Of a DNA stretch of 64,000 bases, positions 24,601-34,820 are shown piece by piece. The stretch spans positions 16,894,899 through 16,958,898 of the forward strand of contig NC_084678.1 of NCBI RefSeq assembly GCF_028389875.1, in the 5' to 3' direction. The DNA is from Rhea pennata (taxonomy: Eukaryota; Chordata; Aves; Rheiformes; Rheidae). The notes under the pieces are model-generated. The model saw only the letters and a program-made list of their open reading frames with translations. It was not told the DNA's origin and did not search any database. The position numbers and the translations under genes were made by a program. The first letter of the stretch is position 1; every line of letters begins with the position of its first letter.

Positions 24601-27600
24601 TACTTGAGAAGACAATACCAAAGGCAGCTTTTCCAAGCATTGTTGGGTTGATTTAAAAAACACACATCACTTGTAAATATTTTAATGAAATTAAGTACAT
24701 AGATTTTTACTATGACATTGTGTGTATTATATTCTCAATTTCTTGGTGCTATTCTTCATATTTTCCTGTCCAGTAGCTACTTATCTATGGGGCTACTGTT
24801 AATGGTCTTGGTGATCTTGTTAAAGATTATTTCTTTAGACCTTAATGCTGCTATACTTAAGCTCTATAAAATATTAATATGAGCCTTCTTATGTAGGGCC
24901 AATAGTTTGTACTTTTTAACTGTGTCATTTAGACAAAACGTTATGCCTGTACCAAAGTTGGTATGTTACTCATTAAATATATGTGCTTGTAGGCATATAT
25001 ATTTAACAGTACTGTAAAAATGTTAACTCTGCAATACATTTTTTTGTCTACAATGCTGTTATTTTTCAGGTGTTAATTTTTGTAGGTGCAAAACAAATAT
25101 ATGGCTATTTGGTGAAAGAGTTTTCAATAAAACTGTAACTGCAAAAAATGTTCTGTGACTCTTTAAATATAAACATACTAGAAGCTGAAAAAGTTATTTG
25201 CTAGTGATTTAAGATGAATACAGGCAAAAGTAAGCATGAGGAATATTGTAATCAGGAATTGTTTTAAATATGTTAGATCTTGAATCTGTTTGACCTTAAG
25301 GCTTTGATCTCTTTAGATAAATAGAAATAATTAAAATGATATGATAGATTTGTAACGATTCTTTGAAAATATCCAGATGTGGGCTTTTTTTTTGTCCGAG
25401 TTGGGTATGCAAATACACATCAGTGTGAACATGCTCTGATTATGCAACTAAAGCAGTATAAATACAGGCAAATCCAGATAACTGTATGTGAATGTGGCTT
25501 GTTACTGGTGCAGGTTGTTGCACCTAATGTTTGAAGTTGCCTTTTGAGCTTCGTCGCTAGCTCAGCCATATAAACTGAAGGGTTAAGAAGTAGGCGGTAA
25601 ATAGTGGAAAGCTTCTGATCGTGTAGGAAATGACAGAATCAGGTACCATCTGGTGATGCAGGAAATAGTATTTTGTAGTCTTCTCTTCTCTAAAGCACTT
25701 CTGCTTCATAACATCAGGACCACATTGCTGTGTTGCTTCACGGTGGATTTTAGGGAGTGAAGTGGTTAACGTGACTTCCTGAGTTGTCTCTGCTAGCTGT
25801 GTCCTCCACCCATACCGTGTGCATGTTGTGGAAATGGCCTTGGACTGGAGGAAGGAGGGTTATATGACCCCTGTTGACTTCACTTGATCAGCTTATAGCT
25901 TGCTTACCTTGTCTAGACTGTAGAGTAATAGGTTTACAGTGATCCTGGGGAATACAAGTGTTTTGTCTGTATGGCCTGCTGTTAATGCCCAAGCAGTTAC
26001 AAGATCAAACTGGAAACATTTATCATAAATAGCATTGTATCATAAATGGCATTGTATCATAAAATTGAAATTTGCTAAGGATTTTTGTATAAGAGAAAGT
26101 GGGCTCCTTGCCTCAGATTGTATAGACTAGGGTGGTGTGTCCTATCCAAAGGAGAAGATGCACCAAAAATATTTTTTTCAGTAATTTAAGTTTTCCCAGG
26201 AAGGGAGCAAATAAAGAGAGAAGGCCGTCTCACGTTCGAGTCCTTTCAACAAAATCTTGTAAGTAAGAGGTGAGGTATGTGGTAGGATTGTTTAGACAAG
26301 CTGAGTTGTTGTTACACTGCAGCAAAAGCTTGCCCAAAGCCCTGGACATTAGAAGATCCCCATGGAAAGCAAATGGTGCCTGGAACTTGCATGTTGAAGT
26401 ATCATCTTGGAGGTTCCCAAGGCAGTGCAAGTATGTGTGCATATTACCACCTTAAACCAGCCTTTTAAACTTCCAGTTGATTGCAGTAAGTAACCTTTAC
26501 TGCCAAGTGAATAAAATATTCTTAGCTATTCTTCACTATTCCTGTCATCACTATTGCAACCATGGTCCAAGTGTGAGTAGATTTCCCTCCCCCATTTTGG
26601 GCTAGAAAATTCTCATGACTGCTTTACAGACCTGGCTCAGGCATCTATAGGAAGCAATACCACAACTGTTGAACAGCCCAGAGGAGCAATTTAAGAGTAA
26701 AGAATATTAGATCCAGTTCAAACTACTGATTGAAGGAGATATTTTTTCAGTTACCTGTGTGGTGGCTTTTTTTCCTTGCAAGTAACCAGAACAAATGCTA
26801 AGACAAAATACCTATCATGACAACTTCTAAGACTTTGAACCGTGCTATTATTCTGTGTTAGAAAAAAAAAAAAAAAAAAAAAAAAAACTTGTAAAAAACT
26901 TTAAATTGAGCTTGTGTTCTGATTTAAAAGGTGGTGAATGTGAATTTTCATTCAAGTGGTGGCTGCAGTAAAAATGCACCTTTAAGCACAATTCTGTAGG
27001 ATTTTTTTTTTCCAATACTGGCTTAGGGAGAAGATTGTTCCTAATAAGTGGAAGAGGAATTCCACTTCCTATGGAATTCCGTTTTATTTATTCCTGCAAC
27101 CAAATACTGAACATACGAAGCACGCTCAGCTTTTGAAACCTTGTAAAATAGTGTGTTTTCTCTTTCTATTGAAAGTAGCATAGCTCTTTTATCTTCTGCC
27201 TGGATTTCCTGATGGAAAAAAGGACAAATGGTCGGTTCAAGAGTGATATTTCTAACACTGTTTCCTCCTCTAGTGAAGACATCTTTGGCTATGTCCTGCC
27301 AGCTTTATAGTATTAACAGCATCAGGCTGTAGTTTTCACTGGTTTTACATGCGAGTCAAATATAGTTGTTTTTCACATTGTTTTCATCTGCATTGCAAAT
27401 GCAAGACAAAGTAAATGTTCAAAACAGAAAGAAAAAAAAGTCCACAAATTGGGTATTAAATAACACTGAATACAGAGGCATGCTGAGTTTAAAAAGGGGG
27501 GGGGGGGGAAGAGCTTATTTTATTTTATTTTATTTTTATTAGGAGCTATTTTTTTCAGAATACAGTTTAACTCTCCAGGGCATTATCTGTGGTACACTGA

Positions 27601-30600
27601 GAACATGTAGTGTACATTCAGCTAGTAGGGCTTTTCTAGAAGATAACATTTGAATATGCATCTAAAGATACTGGAAAGTATTCAGTATGTCAGAAACCTA
27701 TAGTAGGTGTGGGATTTCCCTTATGCCCTTCACTCTTACAAACACTGTTTTGTTTACCAGAAGCAGCCATTTACGTATACAATAGCATATTTAAGATGAT
27801 TAACCATAATTTGCTTTCTTTTTTTCCTCCTTGTTATGTAAACAGTACATTGCTTTGAGAAATGACAATAATTATGACAGAAGTGGGTGAAAATTAACAT
27901 ATTAATGGAAAGAAATAGATTATAGAAGGTAGAGATAAAAAATATATCTGCATGGACAGTCATTTCCAAATTTATAGTGGGTGAATTTCCTTAGGGAATA
28001 GCAAATACTCTGTTTCACCTGCCATATTTTGCATATTGCACTTTCATTTTGTTTAGAGGAGGAAATACCAGCACAGCTGCTGTGTGCATTCTTCTGGCAA
28101 ATTAGACTGGTGGGCTGTCAATACTGTAATATATCCCTTGAGTTTGCTTTCAATGCACTTCCAAAGAGATGACGAGAAGGAAAGAATCAAAAATGTCTGA
28201 ATGACTTCAGAAGATTCATCATCTTCCAGTCTGGCAAAAATATGATAAAAAGTCCATGAAGGACTATACAGTTGAGTTGTAAGGAGGCATGTAAGGGTCA
28301 TGCTTCAGGATTATACATCTTTCTGTATTTCTCTGCCCATGCCATAGTGGTAATACTAGCTGAAAGTTGGGTACTGTTGCGTGCGTTTGTCGTAGGTGTC
28401 CTCCTGGATGTACCTCGGTGTTTGCACATTCATGGAAATACTGCTGGAGTATTTGTCTTAACCTTGAAGTAGTTCTTACTCGCACCCCTCCATAAATAAA
28501 AATCAGGTAGTTCTGCGTGGCACTACCAGGGTCCTGCAGTTATGGTCCTTTTTTCACAGCTAGCTACTACTTCCACGAAGAGCTATGTTGGAGATTCAGA
28601 TGATGCTCTTGAGGCTAATTTGTTACAGTAAATTAACATTATAACAGATTGTCAGCCACTTTAGTTTCCTCTTTAAAAAGTATTAGACAATGTGTGTTGA
28701 TGGCTGTTGTTAAATGTTTGTGTACTGGCTTTTCAAAACTTTATCTGATGAAAGTACTTGAAGTTCTTAGCTTTAATCATACGGTGTCAGAAGGCAGATT
28801 TAGAAAGGTTAAGAGGTGAGAATATGCTTTCACAGTGAAGTAATTCAGCAGTGAAATACTGAGCAGGAAGACTGACGTCCTGGGATGTTCTGAGTAACCT
28901 GTTTGTTTTGCTTACTCTCTTGCAGTCAACGAGTTCACAGTGATCAGAAAGAAATTCAAGTGCCCGTACTGCAGTTTTTCAGCGATGCACCAATGTATCC
29001 TGAAGAGACACATGCGATCCCACACGGGAGAAAGGCCCTATCCGTGTGAAATCTGCGGGAAGAAGTTCACGCGCCGCGAGCACATGAAGCGGCACACCTT
29101 GGTAAGAAGGCCCCGTGGGGCAGCTCGCGCGGGTGCCGGTGGGAAACGGAGATGATTTGCTCAGATTAAAGATAGCAGGAACCTCCTCTGATCCAGGTTT
29201 GCGTTTGCTCCTCTCTGCTGCGGCCCTGACCGCTATGGGGAACCTGTGCAGTGGGGCCTGGAGGCAGCATAGGCTGGTTGAAAAGAAAGTTTTCCAATAG
29301 CTTGAGTGATTTGGTACAGAAAGTTTTAAAAGACTGCGTCACTTGCAAAGGAGGCTTCGAGCCAAAGCTACTCTAGTCTGACAATGCTGAATTATTAAAA
29401 ACAATACTACATTTTATTAAAACCTGCTTGCTATTCAAAAACCTACTACAGGGCTGGTTAATGGCGTCTGGCTTTTTAAAGCTTCTTCATAAATAACATT
29501 TTTCAAGCCAAATCTTTCATTTTCTTTTTTCTTTTTTTTTCCCAGACAATTAATCTGCCACTGTAAAGTGGTTTCTCTAAGCTTAGTAGAGATGTGATAG
29601 TGTGTGGAAAAGCAAAGAGTTTCTATGTAATTATTATTATGTAATTATCTCAGTGATGCACACCAGTAAGCTCTGCTGCCCCTCTAATTAAGCTTGTAGA
29701 GAAAACAAGTTCTTCATTAACACTAGGGGTTGTAGTTGTGAGACTCCAATACTGTGAGATATTAAAAAAAAAAAAAAAAAAAAAAAAGTGACAGTTTCAG
29801 TGACTACGAATTATTCATTCAGATAATTTGAATAACTCTTATTTGTATATTTGCATTATCAAATTTTGACTGTAAAATTACCTTACTGGAGGCAATGTGC
29901 TGAGATTAATGAATGTTTTCCTGACTGTAAACTCACAAAAAGCCACAAGACTTTTAATGCCCCCGTCCCAGTGCTGCAAGCACGTGCATATCCTTGCATA
30001 CTTTCTTTCAAAGGCAATTTGATAGCAGTAATGTGGCTTACTTCAAGTATAGCAAATTTGCAGGTTCTTTTTCCTGTTCTAGAAAGTGGCTTTAAACTAG
30101 TAAGAATCAGCGTATTTTTACATACTGTAGCACAGGTAGCAAACTGCTTTATATCCTTCAGGAATGAAATTGAGGTGATCTGCAAACTAATTTTAGGTCT
30201 CAGTTTCTGCCGCTGAAATCATTCTAGGTCACTGACTTGATGTATTGACTCTGGAGTTCAAGTTTTCTCTTTTTATACGCAGGGGAAGATGAAGTCAGAT
30301 ATTTGTGGAAGTATATAGGGGAGGATATATATGGATTTATCCTTCATGTCTGTCTGAATCTTCCTCTTAGACTTCTTGTATGTTAGGAATTAAACTTGTT
30401 TAGAAAATGCCAACTAGATTACAGGTTTGTAATGCCTTAAAAAAAAAAAAAAAAAAAAAAAAGAGTGCCTCACTAGCAATGACAGTTTCTTTTTATTCCA
30501 AAGAGACCAAGACAGATCTTGTAATACAAGCACTAAAAAGTTCACTGTCTTGAACTGCTAACGATCAAAAGTCATTGCAAAGGAACCTAATAGTGGGGGT

Positions 30601-33600
30601 GACTTCACGAAGCCAGGAGCCTTGTATAAGGCAGGAGAAATAAGGCCCCAGAAGAGTTACAGTTTTATTATTTATTTTAAGTTTCTTTTGAAATTAAGCT
30701 ATGAAAAGGGCTATTTTCTTATGTCCAAATGACATCTTGACCTCCATTTACCAAAGAGGTAAACATAGTAGTGCAAACTATGTGAAGTGCTTATGGCAAG
30801 ATCAGCTTCTGGATTCTTACGCTTCGCTTGTCTTATTGTCTTATTTCCATTACGTACAACATCTTGGGGCTTAATTGTCAATTCTCAGGTAAATCTGCAA
30901 AGATGAATGCTGGCGTGCATCAAATGAAACTACGTGTTATAAAAATAATGTGTAGAAAAAGGAACATGCCAAAAGTCATGTTTTCTCAGTTCCTTGACTG
31001 AGAACCAAAGACTAAAGGGACTGTTGTAGTTTTGTATTTAGCTCAGATTAAAAAAAAAACCCAGTTTTTATGAAAGTCTTTGTATAAAATTTAAGTTGAA
31101 TAGAAATGATTTTGGGGTTTTTGTTGAATATTGAAGTAGATACAAGTTTTTCTTTCTGAAATCCTTGCAGCTGTAATACATCTAAGCATGGACTAGAACA
31201 TAAATTGAGATTTTGAGACAGGTTATGTCTGAAGGGAGATGCTACCCCTGTAATATCATAAGGATTTTCAGCCAGAAGAATTAATTGAGCTGCTTGGCTC
31301 TAATTTGAAGTGACTTGTCTCCATACATGCTAAAACTTCCTTACCCAGGCTATTGCAACATCCCAAGTACCCGGTAGCTGCTTATAGCTGGCAGCCTTAA
31401 CTCAGAAGGGAAAAGAGCAGTTTCATTTGCTTACTGAGTTCCTATTTCCTTGCAGAAAATGTTATTTAAAAATCCAGGGTAGACTGGTTCAAACCCCACC
31501 CCGCCCCAGCTTCTGCATGCTTCTGCATGCTTCCGCGAGCATCCATCCGCTGGGACGAGTGCCCAGCCGCGTGGTCTCGGGCCGCCCGCGGTGTCCCTTG
31601 CCCCTTTCCTTCGGGTGTCCGGGAGGCAGGTCCAAGCACTCGGCTTAGTCCTGCTGCAGATACGAGGGCTGCAAGATCTGTTGCTGGTTCTGCAGCAGCG
31701 GACGCCTTGTCACGCCAGCTAGTGGCCTCGACCTTTTCATTTCTGAATCATTTCATTTTTTTTTTCTTTTCCAGAAATTGGGTGTGTTGGCCCCCCCCCC
31801 TTGAAATATTATTCAGTCAGTTGTAGTAGAGCCTTTCTAATGGCATTTTCAAATACTGAGGGCCGAGCACTATTTCTGTGTTTAATATTTAATATTTTGG
31901 CAATAGGGGAAATAAGATTAGATTCTGCTCAGCTGTATCCAGTAATATTGTTTGCTGAGAATATGCTGACTAGATTGTCAGCACTGGAAAAGAGGGAGGT
32001 GATCAGTTCAAGCTTTTTAAGATAGTTAAAATGTACATTATTTTTTGTACCTGTTTTATCATTTCTTTTTTATATGTCTCTTTTAGCCCTTATTCTGCAC
32101 CTTTTAGCACTTTCTATAATTCTATTCAGCTTTTGATTCTTCAAAATCCTATTTCTAACAGTGTATTGAGCCTGTTAAATAGCCCTGTCCAACGGAGTTT
32201 CAAAAAGCTTATGTACAGTTAAAAAAAAAAAAAGAAAGAAAGAAAAAGAAAGAAAAAGAAAAAGGTATTGCGTGATACAGTTAAAGAACACGACGTGAGG
32301 ACCAGTTCGGAGCGTGGGAAAGCTGTAGTGAGAGCGTGTCAGAGCGACGCGCAGCGTTTGAGCGCGGTTGGGTTGGCCGAACGGCCTCGGGGAGCCTTCT
32401 GCAGCGTCAGCGCGGCCGGGAGCCGCGTGGTCGCTTTGTCCTTTCTCCAGGCATCTGTAGCTCAGCGGGGTATTCGGGGGGGGGGGGGGGGGGAAGAAAA
32501 TGCCGGTTAGGTCGAATCCGGCTGTAGGAATAGATGAGCCTGCGCGCGGGAGAGGAGACTGGCCGCCCCGGTGGTGCCGTCGGCACGCGCGCGGTCTGCC
32601 GGCCGGCGCTCGGCCGGGCTTGGGGCTTTCCCGCCGCGACCAGCCGCTGAGAGCGAGGCAGGGCAGCCGTCAACCTGCAAACTCCGACCGGGCAGCTGCT
32701 TTAAAATAAAAGGAAGTACATTTTCACACGGGGCGTGTTTAGGTAGTAAAACCTTTCACAGAGACCGTTGTGAAGGATGGAAAGTGTAAATGAGCTCAGG
32801 AGAGGACCAGGGGCTCTGGCAGCTGGTGGTCTGCGTGCAGCAGCTTGCTCAAGACGGCCCGGAGTTGCTGCGTGCTGAAACCTAAGAATACAGAGGAAGG
32901 TGGGTCACTCGCTGCCTGTGCGCTGTTTCCAGGGTGTCTCCCGTTGATCCCAGCCAGGGGCCGGACGCTGGCCCGGGTGAACGTTGGGCGGTCCCAGGAC
33001 GACGTTTCCAAACTCGGAGGCTCACCCTGCCCTGTGGCCTCAGAGCATCCGCAGGTGCCCGCTGCTCGGCCCGCTCTGCCTCGACGCAGCTGCGGGAGCG
33101 CGCTCTCCTCTGCTGGGCTTGTAGATGCATCTCCTTCAACGACCTGATAGCCACGCATCTGAGCGTAATGGGATCTGGCTTTAGTAAGCGGTTAACGTCA
33201 CCGCCCCTGAGCACAAAGAACGCGGTGGCGGAAGGTGCCTGACCCCGGCTCCGTGCGGTGGGGTGCCGCGTTCCCACCGGACCGGCAGCCCGTGCTCTCC
33301 AGGAGACGGGCACGTGAAAGTGTTCATCGAGCAGGTTCCTTGGCTTCCGCGTGTGGCAAAAATAGCTGGGGGCAGAATTCACCTTTGGGTGCTTCTCTCC
33401 TTCTCGAAGTAGGTCATTCTGGTCACTGCCTGCTGAGGTTTGAATCTCAAAGGGATTTCTGGTATCCTGCAGATACAGCTGGTTTTGTACGGGGAGCTAG
33501 CTCTATGTGCCTGTTACTCTCAGACACAAAATACAGCATGATTTATAGAACAGAAACATTTGTGACAAACGATTTTTCAGCTTCCAGAGCAGTCAGAAAT

Positions 33601-34820
33601 AAGGTTAGAAGTGCATTCAACAGCGTGTTTTTAAAGATACAGGATGTATTCATTGTGTTGCTATTCTTCGGTCCTTGGCAGTGAAGAGATCAGGAGAGAA
33701 ATGGCTAAATTAATGTGGGACATAAACCTGTTTGATAGTGGATTGTTCTGGTCTTGTCTACCCAGAGGACTTTTTAGATTTTCCTCATGTTATTGTAGTG
33801 CAATAGAAATGTGTTTGGCCGTACTGCATCCGCAAAGAGTTGCTTCAAAGCAGGGTTTTCTTGGGGAAGACCTACCTTGCTCCACCACCAAAAACCTTGC
33901 GTGAAGTCGTGCGGCTTGTCATCCTTACAATTTTTAAATGCAGGTGCATTTAGTAGCTTCATGAATTGCCTCCTTTGACAGGCCTGCAGAAAATCTCGTG
34001 TTGCACTGTCGTTCCTATGACTTTCAAACAGGTTTCCTGGCAGCTTTAAACTCTCCTGTGATTAAAGTTATCTTAAGTTAGTTTGTGACTGTGAAAAGTA
34101 ACAGAATTATTTCAACAGAATAATTTCACATTATTGTGCCCTGGACTAGAAAAAAGGGGGATAAAGTTTAAGTGATTGGAATTTCATCCCAAAATTGCTA
34201 GTTTGGTGATCAGAAGGTATTTCCAGAAGGATTTTGCATTGTATTACACAGTTGCAGGATTGAATTAATCATGGTGGGTTTAAGTAGCACTGTGAAAGCC
34301 CATGATGGTCTCGGGTTGCACTCACAGGCTACAGCGCTTTTCCTTTGCAGAAAGATAGGGGAGTGTGTCCTTCCTTGCAGCTCTCGGTTTATCTTTGTTG
34401 GCATTAATTTTTTTTATTGTTCTCCTTTCCTAGGTCCACAGCAAAGATAAAAAGTACGTATGCAAAGTTTGCAATCGAGTGTTCATGTCTGCAGCCAGCG
34501 TGGGAATCAAGCACGGCTCCCGCCGCCACGGAGTTTGTGCCGATTGCTCTGGCCGCGGCGTGGCCGGTCACTTGGATCATAACGGCGGCGAAGGGTCTCC
34601 GGATGAATTATATCCTGGCGAAGGCCAGTACATGGAAGACCCAGATGACATCAAAGTGGAAGGAGACGAAGAGATGGGAGACGAGGATGACATAAAGTGG
34701 AAAGACGACGTCGGAATATCACAAGATGATGTGATTTTAGATGATGACAAAGATGTCGACTCTCCGCAGGAGCAGGAGAACTCTGGGGAGAACGACAAGG
34801 ATTTTACCTGGATTTCTTAG
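12615..34820 (+). CDS. ZBTB46: ZBTB46, BTB/POZ zinc finger transcription factor (3' part)
   Basis: ZBTB46 (BTBD4, zDC) is a nuclear BTB zinc-finger repressor, known in mammals for marking classical dendritic cells and some endothelium. The human protein is 589 aa. This window holds the part after the BTB exon. Coding exons are 12615-12896, 28926-29101 and 34434-34820. Phases join exactly: the first exon ends one base into a Leu codon that the second completes, giving SLS-L-NEF as in human. The exons encode the middle region (SSSDSRGER, SLLFEYLP), two tandem C2H2 fingers with a TGERPYPC linker, a third degenerate finger (YVCKVC...HGSRRH) and an acidic tail ending DKDFTWIS (human DKDFAWLS). The BTB domain is outside the window. 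A second set of 3' exons at 18793-20831 is annotated separately. Identity is very secure. Confidence 0.96.
12897..18792 (+). other. ZBTB46: ZBTB46 intron between shared exon and alternative exons
   Basis: AT-rich intronic sequence. It includes a short TG repeat near 13115-13131, several poly(A)/poly(T) runs and a 41-base A run at 18606-18646. I see no convincing exon, RNA gene or transposon in it. Confidence 0.6.
18606..18646 (+). repeat. Poly(A) homopolymer, 41 bases
   Basis: An uninterrupted run of 41 A lies about 150 bases upstream of alternative exon B. No retrocopied gene or SINE body is recognisable on its 5' side, so I call it only a homopolymer. Confidence 0.9.
18793..18965 (+). CDS. 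ZBTB46: ZBTB46 alternative exon B (Ser/Pro-rich linker)
   Basis: The acceptor is CCTGTGTTCCCCAG and the donor is CAG|GTAAGA. The exon is 173 bases. Entered from the exon ending at 12896, its first two bases complete an Arg codon and it reads RPGTNLNRSRGECDGK through KGETPSSTQ with no stop, leaving in phase 0. The product has about 58 residues and is rich in Ser, Pro and Thr without a domain I recognise. It resembles a flexible linker between the BTB part and the fingers of exon D. Evidence is splice-site quality, open frame and phase match with exon C. No transcript data are visible here. Confidence 0.7.
18966..20135 (+). other. ZBTB46: Intron between alternative exons B and C
   Basis: About 1.2 kb of AT-rich sequence. 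I see no gene, repeat family or structured element in it. Confidence 0.55.
20136..20187 (+). CDS. ZBTB46: ZBTB46 alternative exon C (52 bases)
   Basis: The acceptor is CTTTCCATTTGCAG and the donor is TCAA|GTAAGT, both close to consensus. It enters in phase 0, matching exon B, reads ATYGGFLTLWQFDNSDS and leaves one base into a codon that exon D completes as Asn. It is too short to stand alone. Its support is that both sites and both phases fit exons B and D. B and C together add 225 bases (75 codons), so they can be kept or skipped without changing frame. Confidence 0.68.
20278..20831 (+). CDS. ZBTB46: ZBTB46 alternative terminal exon D, four C2H2-type zinc fingers
   Basis: The acceptor is TATTTCTGTTTTAG and the frame is open to TAA at 20829-20831, encoding 183 whole codons. 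It carries four fingers, each with Cx2C and 12 residues to the first His: LVCGFC...HILEH, FQCSKC...HEKTIH, MQCPNC...HLMSVH and FVCLPC...HMKVC, the last being C2HC. The first and second fingers are separated by about 35 residues; the others lie close together without TGEKP linkers. An AATAAA follows 77 bases after the stop. Phase allows joining from exon C, or directly from the shared exon at 12896. It therefore looks like an alternative last exon that would replace the usual three fingers. A separate nested finger gene is possible but no BTB or start exon of its own is evident. Confidence 0.85.
20908..20913 (+). terminator. ZBTB46: Poly(A) signal after alternative exon D
   Basis: A canonical AATAAA sits 77 bases beyond the exon D stop codon. 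It supports this exon as a genuine transcript end, with a very short 3' UTR if used. Further A/T-rich candidates follow to about 21.1 kb. Confidence 0.65.
22069..22122. repeat. Short near-perfect inverted repeat (hairpin)
   Basis: Arms at 22070-22093 and 22098-22121 are complementary over 24 bases with a single mismatch, around a four-base GCCA loop. One more G-U pair is possible in RNA on the + strand. Function is unknown. The loop is too tight for a usual microRNA precursor. Confidence 0.85.
22442..22465. repeat. 24-bp perfect palindrome
   Basis: The two halves are exact reverse complements with no spacer, centred on the TTATAA at 22451-22456. It lies in an AT-rich intron, and no function can be inferred. 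Confidence 0.85.
23603..24161 (-). pseudogene. Antisense proline-rich open stretch, possible retrocopy
   Basis: On the - strand the frame from about 24043 to the stop at 23603 is open for roughly 146 codons. It has protein-like composition with Pro-, Lys- and Gln-rich segments such as LKPDALIPPLSYNP and ISPKPLAPQTLPAP, ending LALLREVLQ. Upstream, 23922-24161 is open in another frame (containing GPGLQDALDNLP), which could mean a frameshift in an old retrocopied gene. No introns, poly(A) tail or known family are recognised. It could also be a chance frame or an unrecognised exon of an antisense transcript. The ending has a loose PNRC-like look, but that is not strong enough to name it. Confidence 0.25.
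28926..29101 (+). CDS. ZBTB46: ZBTB46 coding exon, zinc fingers 1 and 2
   Basis: The acceptor is CTCTCTTGCAG and the donor is TTG|GTAAGA. Its first two bases complete the Leu codon begun at 12896. It encodes NEFTVIRKKFKCPYC...HMRSH, the linker TGERP and YPCEICGKKF...HMKRHT. The second finger's last His comes from the next exon. The exon is 176 bases and leaves in phase 0. The protein is almost identical to human ZBTB46 here. Confidence 0.97.
29102..34433 (+). other. ZBTB46: ZBTB46 last intron
   Basis: The sequence is AT-rich to about 31.4 kb and from 33.4 kb on. It has A runs at 29764-29787 and 30439-30462 and a small CG-rich patch at 31500-31720. Between them lies a CpG-rich block annotated separately. 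No further exon is seen. Confidence 0.6.
32270..33330. other. CpG-rich block inside ZBTB46 last intron
   Basis: About 1 kb is rich in CG dinucleotides, unlike the AT-rich intron around it, and contains a G run near 32478-32493. Open frames here overlap on both strands and look like products of base composition. It may be an internal CpG island. No exon or start site can be assigned by eye. Confidence 0.5.
34434..34820 (+). CDS. ZBTB46: ZBTB46 last coding exon, third finger and acidic tail
   Basis: The acceptor is TCTCCTTTCCTAG. It opens VHSKDKKYVCKVCNRVF and continues through SVGIKHGSRRHGVCADC, completing finger 2 and carrying finger 3. The tail is strongly acidic (GDEEMGDEDD, VILDDDKDVD) and ends DKDFTWIS before TAG at 34818-34820. 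The human tail ends DKDFAWLS. The exon is 387 bases (128 aa plus stop). Confidence 0.97.
   Translation, partial: VHSKDKKYVCKVCNRVFMSAASVGIKHGSRRHGVCADCSGRGVAGHLDHNGGEGSPDELYPGEGQYMEDPDDIKVEGDEEMGDEDDIKWKDDVGISQDDVILDDDKDVDSPQEQENSGENDKDFTWIS

Larger units (their letters stand above)
20932..28925 (+). other. ZBTB46: ZBTB46 intron between exon D and finger exon E
   Basis: About 8 kb of AT-rich sequence. Named items in it are a 24-bp-stem hairpin near 22.1 kb, a 24-bp palindrome near 22.45 kb and an antisense proline-rich open stretch near 23.6-24.1 kb. There are also a short 17-bp triplication near 26020-26065, a G run near 27497-27508 and long A or T runs near 22686-22706 and 26862-26887. I see nothing else in it. 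Confidence 0.6.

Noticed and set aside
24983-25015. Imperfect inverted repeat around TTAAATATATG and CATATATATTTAA
   Set aside because: AT-rich dinucleotide runs make such pairings common, and the arms differ in length.
29851-30216. Overlapping 121- and 100-codon frames on opposite strands in a ZBTB46 intron
   Set aside because: Both are open by chance. There are no splice sites in phase with neighbouring exons and no domain.
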